Shown one piece after another: positions 35,723-44,192 of a DNA stretch of 64,000 nt; position 1 is the first letter of the stretch, and every line of letters starts with the position of its first letter. Below the pieces are notes generated by a model that was not told where the DNA came from, did no database searches, and was given only the letters and a program-made list of their open reading frames with translations. The translations under genes and the position numbers were made by a program. The stretch is taken from positions 30,510-94,509 of the forward strand of contig JBEHWK010000003.1 in NCBI GenBank assembly GCA_040217795.1. Direction: 5' to 3'. Source of the DNA: Clostridium_T sp040217795 (lineage in GTDB: Bacteria > Bacillota > Clostridia > Clostridiales > Clostridiaceae).

Positions 35723-37129
35723 ATGAATATGTTTGATAACCTTTCGTTAGAAGATATCGATGTGGATTTGCTAAAAAAAATACCTTTAGAAATATGCAGA
35801 AAATATAAAGTGATACCTATAGAAAAAATCAATGGGAAGATTTACGTTGCAATGTATGAAAGTTCTCATGAGATAATAAAATATTTGCAACAAAATTTCT
35901 CTGCAGGAATTATCCCTGTAAAAAATTCGGAAAAAACAATAAGCAAGTTAATAGATGCAGGCTTTGGAGTTAACATATCCGGAAAAGACTATGATATCGA
36001 GGATAATATAATTAGTGATGCAATTGATAAAAATGCATCGGATATTCATTTTGAACCCTTTGAAAAAGAAATATTAATAAAATACAGATTAAACGGATCA
36101 CTGATACTGATGTTCAAACTTGATATTAGCCAGTATTCCAATATTGTAACCAGAATAAAAATCAAGGGTAACATGGATTTTTCAGACAAACTGAGACCAC
36201 AGGACGGAAAGATAGCATACAAAATGGAAAACAATCAAAAGTTAGATCTGAGGGTATCATCTCTCCCAACATATTTCGGGGAAAAAATTGTTATAAGAAT
36301 ACTTTATGTAAAGTGGGAAAAATACAATCTGAAAAATTTGAATTTTTTCCATGAGGATCTGGAAGTGTTAAAAAGAATCTTGTCATTGAAAAATGGCATG
36401 GTAGTGATTAATGGTCCTACCGGAGCAGGCAAATCAACCACATTATATTCTTTCTTAAATGAAGAAAGAAAAAAAGAAGTGAATATAACTACAATTGAAG
36501 ATCCTGTTGAGATATTAATAAAAGGTATAAACCAAGTTAATGTCAATGTGAAAGCAGGGGTAACATTTTCTAAAGGATTAAGAAGTATACTCCGCCAGGA
36601 CCCTGACATAATCATGATTGGGGAAATACGCGATGAGGAGACGGCCCAAATAGCGATAAGAGCAGCTATAACAGGACATAAGGTATATACAACAATACAT
36701 ACAAAAAGCCCTTATGAAGTGTTTTCACGACTTAAGGAGATGGGAATAGAAGAATACCTTTTAGTTGATTCTTTAATTGCAGTAATTTCTCAAAGACTTA
36801 TTAAAAAGAACTGTTCAAGATGTTTGAAGATAGAAAAGATAGATGAACCTGTTAAAAACAGCAAGAGGTTAAATCTTACCTATCATTACAAAGGTTGCGG
36901 GTGTGAATATTGCAATTACACCGGTATAGAAGGACGGCTTCTTATATATGACATACTTATCATTAAAGGCCAGGAAAAGAATAATATAAGGTCATATTTA
37001 AAGGGGGAAGCAAATACAAGATTTACTGATAAATTCTTCTCGAGGCTTTCTTATTATTTGAAAAAAGGGGAAATAAGTCTTGAAACATATTTAACATTTA
37101 TTGAAGGTGAAAATATTGACAGTATTTAA
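35723..37129 (+). CDS. pilB: PilB/GspE/ComGA-type assembly ATPase
   Basis: Cytoplasmic hexameric ATPase that powers pilus or pseudopilus extension. 468 residues: short T2SSE N-domain (about 1-60), then the motor with Walker A GPTGAGKSTT (from G231), the Asp box TTIEDPVE, Walker B DPDIIMIGEIRDEETA and the His box TGHKVYTTIHT. A C-terminal zinc motif (CSRCLK and CEYCNYTG) is intact. ATG at 35723 or 35729 both follow AGAGGAGG. First gene of an operon in which every gene abuts or overlaps the next. Confidence 0.92.
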   Translation: MNMFDNLSLEDIDVDLLKKIPLEICRKYKVIPIEKINGKIYVAMYESSHEIIKYLQQNFSAGIIPVKNSEKTISKLIDAGFGVNISGKDYDIEDNIISDAIDKNASDIHFEPFEKEILIKYRLNGSLILMFKLDISQYSNIVTRIKIKGNMDFSDKLRPQDGKIAYKMENNQKLDLRVSSLPTYFGEKIVIRILYVKWEKYNLKNLNFFHEDLEVLKRILSLKNGMVVINGPTGAGKSTTLYSFLNEERKKEVNITTIEDPVEILIKGINQVNVNVKAGVTFSKGLRSILRQDPDIIMIGEIRDEETAQIAIRAAITGHKVYTTIHTKSPYEVFSRLKEMGIEEYLLVDSLIAVISQRLIKKNCSRCLKIEKIDEPVKNSKRLNLTYHYKGCGCEYCNYTGIEGRLLIYDILIIKGQEKNNIRSYLKGEANTRFTDKFFSRLSYYLKKGEISLETYLTFIEGENIDSI

Positions 37130-38150
37130 TCGGAAAAAAATAAATTTTTCAGTGTTGATATCTTTAGCTCAATCTTTAGGAGATGTTACAAGGTGTGGAA
37201 TACCAATAACAGATGCTTTTGAAATAGTTGAACAAACACTGGAAAATTCTTATCACAGAGGCATAATAAGAGAAATAAGGAATGGTGTTAAAAAAGGAAA
37301 CAGCATATCAAAATCAATGGAGGAGACTAAAGTGTTTCCGGCAATATTCATAGAAATGATATTGATAGGTGAAAATACAGGGAATCTCCAGGATGTTTTC
37401 CAATCACTTGCAAAGTTTTATAAAAATATTAATAATATTACCAAAAAGTCTAGTAATGCTATTATTTATCCTGTTATTTTGATAGTTTTACTTGTTATTG
37501 CAGCTTCAGTTATGTTCATTTTTCTTTTGCCACAGTTTTCTGAGTTATATGAATCAATGGGAATTGTTCCAAAAGGGATTGCCGGAAAGGTAATTGCTTT
37601 GAGAAATGGTTTTGATAAAAATATTCTGGTTGCTACAGCCTTTGTGATATCCTATGTGTTTATACTTCCATATATTATTTTTATAAAGGCATTCAGAAAC
37701 TACCTTATAAAACATATAATGAAGATCAGGGTATTCAGCCAATATATAGAGTATTATATTATCGAAATACTGGAGCTGATTTTTAAAAGCGGAGTTAATG
37801 TACAAAATACTATTTTACAATTTTGTAATGAAATTAATATTCCCATCATAAAGGAAAAAATTTTATTTATATATGAAAACTTGAAAAATGGAACTGAATT
37901 AAGTTCAGCACTGGAGAAAATGGATGGGATATCATTTTATTCCATATCATTCATAAAAATAGGTGAAGAAACAGGCACTTTAAGTGAAAGACTAAAATTA
38001 TTGGCGGAGGAAAAAGAAAAACAAATTACTGAAAATACTGAAGTTTTGAGCAGTATAATTCAGCCAATGCTTATTCTGATTATAAGTTCATTTATTCTAG
38101 GGTTGTTCATGATTTTTCTATTGCCAGTATATGATGGAGTCAAACTATGA
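37116..38150 (+). CDS. pilC: PilC/GspF/ComGB-type inner-membrane platform protein
   Basis: Membrane platform for pilus assembly. Two T2SSF domains (about 15-130 and 215-335) and about three membrane helices (around 125-150, 175-205 and 315-340). Seen: SLGDVTRCGIPITDAFEIVE, MILIGENTGNLQDVFQSLA, IKIGEETGTLSERLKLLAEE. The TTG at 37116 is suggested by AAGGTG 6 bases upstream; in-frame GTG 37107 or TTG 37101 are alternatives. Overlaps the ATPase gene by 14 bases. Confidence 0.87.
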   Translation: MTVFNRKKINFSVLISLAQSLGDVTRCGIPITDAFEIVEQTLENSYHRGIIREIRNGVKKGNSISKSMEETKVFPAIFIEMILIGENTGNLQDVFQSLAKFYKNINNITKKSSNAIIYPVILIVLLVIAASVMFIFLLPQFSELYESMGIVPKGIAGKVIALRNGFDKNILVATAFVISYVFILPYIIFIKAFRNYLIKHIMKIRVFSQYIEYYIIEILELIFKSGVNVQNTILQFCNEINIPIIKEKILFIYENLKNGTELSSALEKMDGISFYSISFIKIGEETGTLSERLKLLAEEKEKQITENTEVLSSIIQPMLILIISSFILGLFMIFLLPVYDGVKL

Positions 38151-38578
38151 AAAAAGATGCCTTCACATTGATAGAGACAATCTGCTCAATGGCAATACTC
38201 ACAATAGTTTTCTGCTACCTCCTGGGTTTTTCAAAGCCTTGCATAAAGGTTTTAAGAGAGAGGAAATTTGAAGAGATTAAGGTTTTGACTGAGGACATTT
38301 TTTGCTTTGGAAAGTTAAGAAGCAAGCACGTCAGCCAGTATACAAAAGTTGCAATAACTCAAAATTCAATAAATTTATATGACAGCAAAGGTGTATTTAT
38401 TAGAAATTATAAATTGCCAAAGGAGTATTATTTTGTGTACAATTCGGGAAAAACTTCATTTTTAATTGATCCTGATGGAGAAATAAATATTTCAACTACT
38501 ATATCAGCATATAAAGGAAATGAAAGAAGAGAAATATTGTCAATAACTGCAGGAAGTGAATATTTAAATGTCAAATAG
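38147..38578 (+). CDS. Pilin-like protein (ComGD/GspH-like)
   Basis: 143 residues with a type III signal: short basic leader KKDA, then FTLIETICSMAILTIVF, the pilin N-helix with Glu at +5. The residue before the cleavage site is Ala rather than Gly. The C-terminal beta region (NSINLYDSKGVFIRNYKLP, IDPDGEINISTTI) resembles ComGD/GspH minor pilins. Overlaps the platform gene by ATGA. Confidence 0.8.
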   Translation: MKKDAFTLIETICSMAILTIVFCYLLGFSKPCIKVLRERKFEEIKVLTEDIFCFGKLRSKHVSQYTKVAITQNSINLYDSKGVFIRNYKLPKEYYFVYNSGKTSFLIDPDGEINISTTISAYKGNERREILSITAGSEYLNVK

Positions 38579-39035
38579 GCTTAAAGGATTTGTTGTTTTA
38601 GAAATACCTGTAATTATTTGTGTTGTCATGATTCTATCCTGTATATCAATAAAATGTTATTCAGAAGGAGAAAAGGTTTATGCTTACAGGAATGAAATAA
38701 GACATGACAGTATAATTTTCAAGGCTATAAAAGGGGAACTTATTTATAACTGTGATTATTGTAAATTTAAGTCAATGATAGACAGCGATGATATTTGGTA
38801 TATAAATTCAGATAACCTGGATATTTCTAAAATAATGCAGGGGGATATAATTAACCTAATGGATGTGAATATTAAAAATCAGGGAAAATATATGGAAATC
38901 CAGAAAATTTATTCGGAGAATATAATAAAGCTCAGGATGGAATTAATAAACAGCAGGTATAATTTTGCCAATATTAAGGAGGAAATATATTTATCAAAAA
39001 ACATAAAATTATCAGGACAAAAGGGTTCACTTTAA
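38568..39035 (+). CDS. Pilin-like protein
   Basis: 155 residues: leader MSNRLKG, then FVVLEIPVIICVVMILSCISI, a pilin-type hydrophobic helix with Glu at +5. The remainder is Asp/Asn/Lys-rich with no recognised motif; it contains a Cys pair (CDYC). Starts 11 bases before the stop of the preceding gene. Likely a minor pilin of the same machine; which ComG or Pil equivalent is unclear. Confidence 0.72.
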   Translation: MSNRLKGFVVLEIPVIICVVMILSCISIKCYSEGEKVYAYRNEIRHDSIIFKAIKGELIYNCDYCKFKSMIDSDDIWYINSDNLDISKIMQGDIINLMDVNIKNQGKYMEIQKIYSENIIKLRMELINSRYNFANIKEEIYLSKNIKLSGQKGSL

Positions 39036-39448
39036 TTGAAACTACTATGTATATTTTTATATCAGCAATAATTCTGTGGTTTATGATGAAATTATTTATT
39101 GATGCTTTGTTTTATAAAGAAAATTATGCAAGAAACAGCTTGGAAGGAGACAGGTTTTCTAATTGCATCATAGCCATAGAAAGTACATTGAACAGAGCTC
39201 AGTTGAAAAGCTGGGAGATACAGAACAACAGATTGAAGATATATTACAGTACATTGAATAAATGTGCGGAAATAGGGATATATGATGCGGATTCCTTGGG
39301 AATATATTATTATTCCGATGGAAACTTGATAACGGTAAACAGGATACTGAGAGATGTAAAGGAGGTAAAGTTCATACAAAAGGGTAGGATTATTTACTTT
39401 TTTGTTAAAATCAAGGATAAGTCTTATGAAGAGATATTCACAATATAG
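38987..39448 (+). CDS. Pilin-like protein (ComGF/PulJ-like) with a non-canonical start codon
   Basis: The first ATG (39047) falls inside the pilin helix, but the frame is open upstream to 38978 and encodes a complete type III signal: KKHKIIRTKG then FTLIETTMYIFISAIILW. No ATG, GTG or TTG exists in that stretch. A perfect AAGGAGG (38976-38982) precedes ATA (38987, 4 bases away) and ATC (38993, 10 bases away); one of these is the likely start. The rest (SNCIIAIESTLNRAQ, YYSDGNLITVNRI, VKFIQKGRIIYFFVKI) has a ComGF/PulJ-like outline. Overlaps the previous gene by about 49 bases. A sequencing error is the alternative. Confidence 0.6.
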   Translation: MFIKKHKIIRTKGFTLIETTMYIFISAIILWFMMKLFIDALFYKENYARNSLEGDRFSNCIIAIESTLNRAQLKSWEIQNNRLKIYYSTLNKCAEIGIYDADSLGIYYYSDGNLITVNRILRDVKEVKFIQKGRIIYFFVKIKDKSYEEIFTI

Positions 39449-39857
39449 AAAAGGTCAAATTTCTTTATTTTTACCTGTTTACATTATGGCAACAATGTTT
39501 GTTTTAACTTCAATATATAAATTTACTTCAGCAAATATAGCTAAAGAAAATTTATATCCGTATAAAGAATACTATAAAAAGCACTTTTGTGAAAATGATT
39601 ATGGTTTATTGAACGGGTTTATTTTAAAAATTGATAAAAACACAATCTACAGGAAAGAAGATATTAAAAATTATCTTATAGGTCACTCCATCGAAATGAT
39701 AGACGGAGAAAACAAGGTTTATTTCGATAGTAATGAAGATAAAATAATTTATATAAAAAAATTTGAAACATTTAAAATAAAATATAGATTTGACTATGAG
39801 TATTCTGAAGGTGAAATTGTTGTACATAGAACAAGTTATTATGAAGGAGTTATTTAA
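39426..39857 (+). CDS. Pilin-like/ComGG-like membrane protein
   Basis: 143 residues: leader MKRYSQYRKG, then QISLFLPVYIMATMFVLTSIY, a pilin-like helix but without Glu at +5, as in GspK/ComGG-type tip pilins. The rest is a Lys/Tyr-rich extracytoplasmic domain. The ATG at 39426 overlaps the preceding gene by 23 bases and has AAGGAT upstream. Assignment is by position and topology only. Confidence 0.65.
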   Translation: MKRYSQYRKGQISLFLPVYIMATMFVLTSIYKFTSANIAKENLYPYKEYYKKHFCENDYGLLNGFILKIDKNTIYRKEDIKNYLIGHSIEMIDGENKVYFDSNEDKIIYIKKFETFKIKYRFDYEYSEGEIVVHRTSYYEGVI

Positions 39858-39858
39858 T

Positions 39859-40488
39859 ATGTTTTTCATAAAAGAAATTATTTTAGAGAGGGATAAGATA
39901 ATATTTACAAAAGAAAAGCTGATTTATAGTTTATTTGAAAATGAGAAGTATGAAAGACTAATAAAAGGTTGGGTTAAAATCATCATTAAAGACCAAACAA
40001 TGGCAATTACTAGAATGGAAGCACTGAAAGAACCAAGCAGAAAGGCTCTGGAAAATATAATAAATAAAAATTTCTTTATTGCTCAAGATAAATTGTTTCA
40101 TCATATTTTTGATAAAACTAACAAATTACTTATAATTTATTCTGTTGAAAAACCAGCATTACTGGATAAGATAGTGGAAAATGCTACAGTTAAACATGTA
40201 ATACCCTATGAAGTATTTCTTGTAAATAAATATAAAAAGAAAATAAAAGGAAATAATGGAATAATTTTTTATATAAGTAAAGGAAAGTTGATGGTTTTAG
40301 GATTATTTAACAAAAATTTAGTTTTTACAAGAAAATATACTGAAATTAAGATTGAATCTTTTAAGACTGCTTTAAGAGAATACAAAAAAGAGAACCTGAT
40401 TGACAAGAATTTTTCGGTGATATTTGAAGGTGAAACCAATATGATTTCTAGTAATTCAATTAATCAACTGAATGAGGAGTTAAGATGA
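39859..40488 (+). CDS. Conserved pilus-operon protein, possibly PilM-like
   Basis: Soluble protein of 209 residues with no signal peptide or membrane helix; Lys/Ile-rich. FIKEIILERDKIIFTKEKLIY at the start and alternating hydrophobic strands suggest an alpha/beta fold like a minimal PilM/GspL cytoplasmic domain, but the actin-like nucleotide motifs are not visible. AAGGAG lies 9 bases before the ATG. The two membrane proteins that follow fit PilN and PilO in size and topology, which is why a PilM role is suggested; it remains an inference. Confidence 0.5.
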   Translation: MFFIKEIILERDKIIFTKEKLIYSLFENEKYERLIKGWVKIIIKDQTMAITRMEALKEPSRKALENIINKNFFIAQDKLFHHIFDKTNKLLIIYSVEKPALLDKIVENATVKHVIPYEVFLVNKYKKKIKGNNGIIFYISKGKLMVLGLFNKNLVFTRKYTEIKIESFKTALREYKKENLIDKNFSVIFEGETNMISSNSINQLNEELR

Positions 40489-40898
40489 AGGCCTATAAAA
40501 ACTACATACCGATAGAAATAAGCATAAAAGAGAAAAATAAAAGTGAATGCAGAATCAAAAATATAATAAGTATACTGTTGATTATCAATGTTATACTGAT
40601 GCCTTTTTCTATTGAAAAAGTCATATATATATATACATCAAGAAATGATATGGAAGTAAGGAATGATAAAAAAATAAAGATAATTAATGAAGAAAAGATT
40701 AAATATCTGTTAGATATTTCAAAAAGTCAAAACATATCCTTTAGTGCGGAAAATAATAATTTTTATATGAAGATACTTAAAAATGATTATTCTGACCCAT
40801 CTATTGAATCAATAATAAGGGCAGATGAAGCTGGGAAAATATCAATAAAAACAATAGACTATTCTGACAGTTGCATTGAAATAAGAGGAGAATATTGA
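40485..40898 (+). CDS. Small bitopic protein, PilN-like by topology
   Basis: 137 residues: short charged cytoplasmic N-terminus beginning YKNYIPIEIS, one membrane helix (about 25-45, IISILLIINVILMPFSI), then an extracytoplasmic domain of about 90 residues with a short helical stretch. PilN has the same layout (a cytoplasmic NLLP-like peptide, one helix, small domain). Overlaps both neighbours by a few bases. Sequence alone does not prove the family. Confidence 0.5.
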   Translation: MKAYKNYIPIEISIKEKNKSECRIKNIISILLIINVILMPFSIEKVIYIYTSRNDMEVRNDKKIKIINEEKIKYLLDISKSQNISFSAENNNFYMKILKNDYSDPSIESIIRADEAGKISIKTIDYSDSCIEIRGEY

Positions 40899-41275
40899 TG
40901 AATAGGCTGTTAATAATTAAATTGGTAATATTATTATTTGTTTTATTAGGACAAAGTTTTTGTATAAATATTAATGAAGAAAAAGATTCGGTTAAAAAAA
41001 ATGAGGTCCGGACTACCCATGAAAGCTCATTGGATACATTAAGGGATTTTAAAAATATCAAGATATTGAAAGAGAGCAAGTCAGACAGTAGAATATCATT
41101 TGATATCGTTTATTCAGGAACTGAGGAAGAAATTCTTAGTATGGTGAGGGAATTCAATTCAAATAGATTCATTAATAAAATTAATAATCTAAAAATTGAA
41201 AAATCAGAAACTGATTGGATTCTATCAGCTGCAGTTGAATTTTCATCATATGTGGAATATACTTATAATAGATAA
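40898..41275 (+). CDS. Small exported or membrane-anchored protein, PilO-like by position
   Basis: 125 residues: an N-terminal hydrophobic segment (about 4-22, could be a signal peptide) and a small extracytoplasmic domain with a beta-alpha-beta look (ISFDIVYSGTEEEILSMVREF, WILSAAVEF). This is what a reduced PilO ferredoxin-like domain would look like. The ATG overlaps the upstream stop (TGATG), with AGAGGAG upstream. Last gene of the operon; no clear terminator follows. Confidence 0.48.
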   Translation: MNRLLIIKLVILLFVLLGQSFCININEEKDSVKKNEVRTTHESSLDTLRDFKNIKILKESKSDSRISFDIVYSGTEEEILSMVREFNSNRFINKINNLKIEKSETDWILSAAVEFSSYVEYTYNR

Positions 41276-41299
41276 ATATGAATAACTTAGTTAATTTGT

Positions 41300-41328
41300 T
41301 TGCATTTAATCAATACTTTTGATAAAAT
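41300..41328 (+). promoter_or_regulatory. Promoter of efp
   Basis: TTGCAT, 17 bases, TAAAAT, giving a leader of about 110 bases before the efp ATG. Confidence 0.6.
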
Positions 41329-41442
41329 ATCAGTGGTGTGTAAAAAAAGACTATATAGCCCTTATGGAGGATATATGAAAGTATTATTTTCAAGTTAAGG
41401 GTTATAATATATAATGATTAATACAATTTGGAGGGATACTTA

Positions 41443-42000
41443 ATGATTTCAGCAAGTGATTTAAGAAAAGGCACTACTTTTGAATATGATGGACAAGTTT
41501 ATAATGTTGTGGATTTCTTACATGTAAAACCAGGTAAAGGTGCGGCTTTTGTAAGAACTAAGTTAAGAAACGTAATAGCAGGAGGGGTACAGGACAAAAC
41601 TTTTAACCCAACTGAAAAATTCCAGGAAGCTGTAATTGAAAGAAAAGAAATGCAATACTTATATTCTGATGGTGAGTTATATTACTTCATGGATCAGGAA
41701 ACTTTTGAACAAATTCCTCTTAACTATGAAAAAGTTGAGGAAGCAATAAAATATTTAAAAGAAAACATGTTTGCTGTTATTAAATTTTACAAAGGGGAAG
41801 CTTTCTCTGTTGAAGCACCAAACTTTGTTGAATTAGCTATAACTGAAACAGAACCAGGCGTAAAGGGAAATACAGCAACAAATTCATTAAAACAAGCTGT
41901 AGTAGAGACTGGTGCAACTGTAATGGTTCCTATGTTTGTCAATGAAGGAGATGTTATCAGAATTGACACAAGAACAGGGGATTACATGGAAAGAGTTTAA
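41443..42000 (+). CDS. efp: Translation elongation factor P
   Basis: Relieves ribosome stalling at polyproline. 185 residues, three OB/KOW domains. Seen: SASDLRKGTTFEYDGQVYNVVDF, the tip loop KPGKGAAFVRTKLRN that reaches the peptidyl transferase centre, and the signature GDVIRIDTRTGDYMERV at the end. The ATG at 41443 follows TTGGAGGGA; the TTG at 41428 is inside that site. efp immediately upstream of spoIIIA is a classic Firmicute order. Confidence 0.96.
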   Translation: MISASDLRKGTTFEYDGQVYNVVDFLHVKPGKGAAFVRTKLRNVIAGGVQDKTFNPTEKFQEAVIERKEMQYLYSDGELYYFMDQETFEQIPLNYEKVEEAIKYLKENMFAVIKFYKGEAFSVEAPNFVELAITETEPGVKGNTATNSLKQAVVETGATVMVPMFVNEGDVIRIDTRTGDYMERV

Positions 42001-42010
42001 TGTTTGCAAG

Positions 42011-42042
42011 GCTAAGTCATTCACTTGACTTAGCACTTTTAT
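42011..42042 (+). terminator. Hairpin after efp
   Basis: GCTAAGTCA (42011-42019) with TGACTTAGC (42026-42034), followed by ACTTTTATTAT. The T-run is moderate. Confidence 0.65.
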
Positions 42043-42065
42043 TATAGTTAAAAGGAAGTGCAAAA

Positions 42066-42425
42066 ATGGATTTTAAAAATGAAGTTCACAAAATTCAAGA
42101 AGCAGTTGAATCATTAAGGGATTCAGAAAATAAGGATATTATAAGATCTTTGCTGTCATTAATTGAGGATTTAAACGATAAAATTGAGGAAATTCAGGTT
42201 AATGTTGAAACAATACAGGAAAATGTAGAATTTTTGGATAATGATATTTCAGAAATTCAGGAAGATTTGTTTGAAGAAGTATCTATTGAAGATTTACAAG
42301 ATATAGATGATGATTTCAAGGAAGTTACATGTCCTCAATGCAATAAGCCTATTTTTATTGAAAGCAGTGCCATTGAATCTGGTGTCTCTATTCCATGTCC
42401 TTTTTGTGGAGAAAAAATTAAATAA
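42066..42425 (+). CDS. Coiled-coil zinc-ribbon protein (CD1247-like)
   Basis: 119 residues: a strongly acidic heptad coiled coil (about 5-80, SLLSLIEDLNDKIEEIQ, VETIQENVEFLDNDISEIQ) joined to a C-terminal zinc ribbon with two CxxC knuckles (CPQCNKP, CPFCGEK). Found upstream of spoIIIAA in many Clostridia; function not known. Own ribosome binding site AAAGGAAG and own terminator. Confidence 0.8.
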   Translation: MDFKNEVHKIQEAVESLRDSENKDIIRSLLSLIEDLNDKIEEIQVNVETIQENVEFLDNDISEIQEDLFEEVSIEDLQDIDDDFKEVTCPQCNKPIFIESSAIESGVSIPCPFCGEKIK

Positions 42426-42445
42426 TATAAAATATTGTGTTTTCC

Positions 42446-42476
42446 AAGAAGCCTTTATAGAGGCTTCTTTTTTTTG
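42446..42476 (+). terminator. Intrinsic terminator before the spoIIIA operon
   Basis: AAGAAGCCT (42446-42454) with AGGCTTCTT (42461-42469), then Ts. It separates the vegetative genes from the sporulation operon. No convincing sigma-E promoter was found in the 75 bases that follow. Confidence 0.9.
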
Positions 42477-42550
42477 TTTACATATTATATTTATGTAGTT
42501 ATATTTTTTGGGTTCTCTAAATAATATTTATAGTAAGCGGAGGGGATATA

Positions 42551-43453
42551 ATGAACAAATATAGTTCAATTTTAGGAATATTGCCAAAGGTCATCCTGGA
42601 TAATATTTCAAAGGTTAAGATGGAAGAAATTCAGGAAATAAGAATGAGAGCCGAATTGCCATTGATTATAATTACTGATAGTGGGGAGATTGTTACAAAA
42701 TACAGGTGCAGACTTGAGGATATAAAATCAGTTGCTAAAAGAGTGTCAAACTATTCATTTTATGCTTTTGAGGATGATATGAGACAAGGATTCATAACAG
42801 TTAGTGGTGGACACAGGATAGGTATTACCGGTGAATGGGTAATAGATAATGCAAATGTAAAAACTCTAAGAAATATATCTTCTGTAAATATAAGAATAAC
42901 TAAAGAGATTATTGGAATATCAGATGATTTAATACCACTGATAACAGAAAATGACAGGGTTCAGAATACTATTATCATTTCGCCCCCAAAGTGCGGCAAA
43001 ACAACTTTATTAAGGGATATTGCAAGGAACCTATCCACGGGAATGATTAACAGGAGGATTTCAGGGAAAAAGGTTGCCATAATTGATGAGCGCAGCGAAA
43101 TTGCAGGATCATTTGAGGGAATACCTCAAATGGATGTTGGAATAAGGACTGATGTTTATGATAACTGTATAAAGTGTGAAGGTATGTTAATGGCTATAAG
43201 AAGCATGTCACCAGAGGTGGTAATTTGTGATGAAATCGGATCGGACAGAGATATTCATGCATTGATTACAGCGTATAATTCAGGGGTTAATATTATAACA
43301 TCAATACATGGTTATGATATAGATGATTTGTATAACAGAAAAGTTTTTCAAGGGTTGCTGGAGAATAAAATCATTAAAAGAGTGGTTGAGTTAAGCAACA
43401 GAAAAGGACCAGGAACTATAGAAAACATAAAAAAGATAGAAGGGAATGCTTGA
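42551..43453 (+). CDS. spoIIIAA: Stage III sporulation protein AA (ATPase)
   Basis: Mother-cell ATPase of the SpoIIIA-SpoIIQ feeding-tube channel, related to secretion ATPases. 300 residues. Seen: EIRMRAELPLI, GHRIGITGEWV, Walker A SPPKCGKTTLLRDIARN (K150), IDERSEIAGSFEG, Walker B VVICDEIGSDRD. First of eight genes AA-AH in the canonical order. GGAGGGG before the ATG. Expected to be sigma-E controlled. Confidence 0.96.
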   Translation: MNKYSSILGILPKVILDNISKVKMEEIQEIRMRAELPLIIITDSGEIVTKYRCRLEDIKSVAKRVSNYSFYAFEDDMRQGFITVSGGHRIGITGEWVIDNANVKTLRNISSVNIRITKEIIGISDDLIPLITENDRVQNTIIISPPKCGKTTLLRDIARNLSTGMINRRISGKKVAIIDERSEIAGSFEGIPQMDVGIRTDVYDNCIKCEGMLMAIRSMSPEVVICDEIGSDRDIHALITAYNSGVNIITSIHGYDIDDLYNRKVFQGLLENKIIKRVVELSNRKGPGTIENIKKIEGNA

Positions 43454-43973
43454 GTTGATTAAGGTTATTTTATTTATAGGAATATTTATCAGTTCCACAT
43501 ATCTTGGCTTCAGTTTTTCTCAAGTTTTTATAAAAAGGTATGAAAACCTTAAAGAACTGCAGAAATTAATAATATTTATGGAAAATCAAGTTTTATATGT
43601 AAATACACCATTGCCGGAAGCTATTGAGGCAACAAGTGCAAAAGAAACCGGGGTATGGAGGGATGTTTTTCTTATGATTTCAAAGGATTTGAGGGAGAAT
43701 AATGTTGATGATGTGCACGAAGCTTTTACAAAATCTTTGGAATTATATAAAAATCAATTGTATCTTAAGAATTCAGACATAGATATAATTCTAAACTTTT
43801 CTAAGTCCTTAGGAGTATCCGGGATTTTTGGACAAGAAAAAATATTCTCACTTTTTCTATCAAATATTAAAGAACAAATCAATGAGGCAAAGGACCTTAA
43901 AAACAAGAATTGTAAGATGTATAAGTGTTTAGGTATTAGCTTAGGCGCTGCAATAATAATATTATTAATATGA
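43446..43973 (+). CDS. spoIIIAB: Stage III sporulation protein AB
   Basis: 175 residues with membrane helices at both ends (about 5-25 and 158-174) and a helical cytoplasmic middle related to the T2SS F domain (LQKLIIFMENQVLYVNTPL, EAIEATS). Overlaps spoIIIAA by 8 bases. Confidence 0.92.
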   Translation: MLELIKVILFIGIFISSTYLGFSFSQVFIKRYENLKELQKLIIFMENQVLYVNTPLPEAIEATSAKETGVWRDVFLMISKDLRENNVDDVHEAFTKSLELYKNQLYLKNSDIDIILNFSKSLGVSGIFGQEKIFSLFLSNIKEQINEAKDLKNKNCKMYKCLGISLGAAIIILLI

Positions 43974-43986
43974 GCAGGAGGTTGAA

Positions 43987-44184
43987 ATGTTAGATATCAG
44001 TATGTTGTTTAAAATAGGAGCGGCTGGCTTGTTGATTGTTATTTTGGAGAAAGTGCTTAAGTCCTCTGGAAAAGAAGATATATCAACTCTGACCAATATT
44101 GCAGGATCTGTAATAATATTGCTGATGATAGTGAACCTGATAGCAAAGTTGTTTGATTCAATCAAAACAATGTTCATGTTTTAG
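43987..44184 (+). CDS. spoIIIAC: Stage III sporulation protein AC
   Basis: Small hydrophobic protein of 65 residues with two membrane helices separated by KVLKSSGKEDIST. Size and position match SpoIIIAC. Ribosome binding site GCAGGAGG. Confidence 0.93.
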   Translation: MLDISMLFKIGAAGLLIVILEKVLKSSGKEDISTLTNIAGSVIILLMIVNLIAKLFDSIKTMFMF

Positions 44185-44192
44185 GAGGAATA

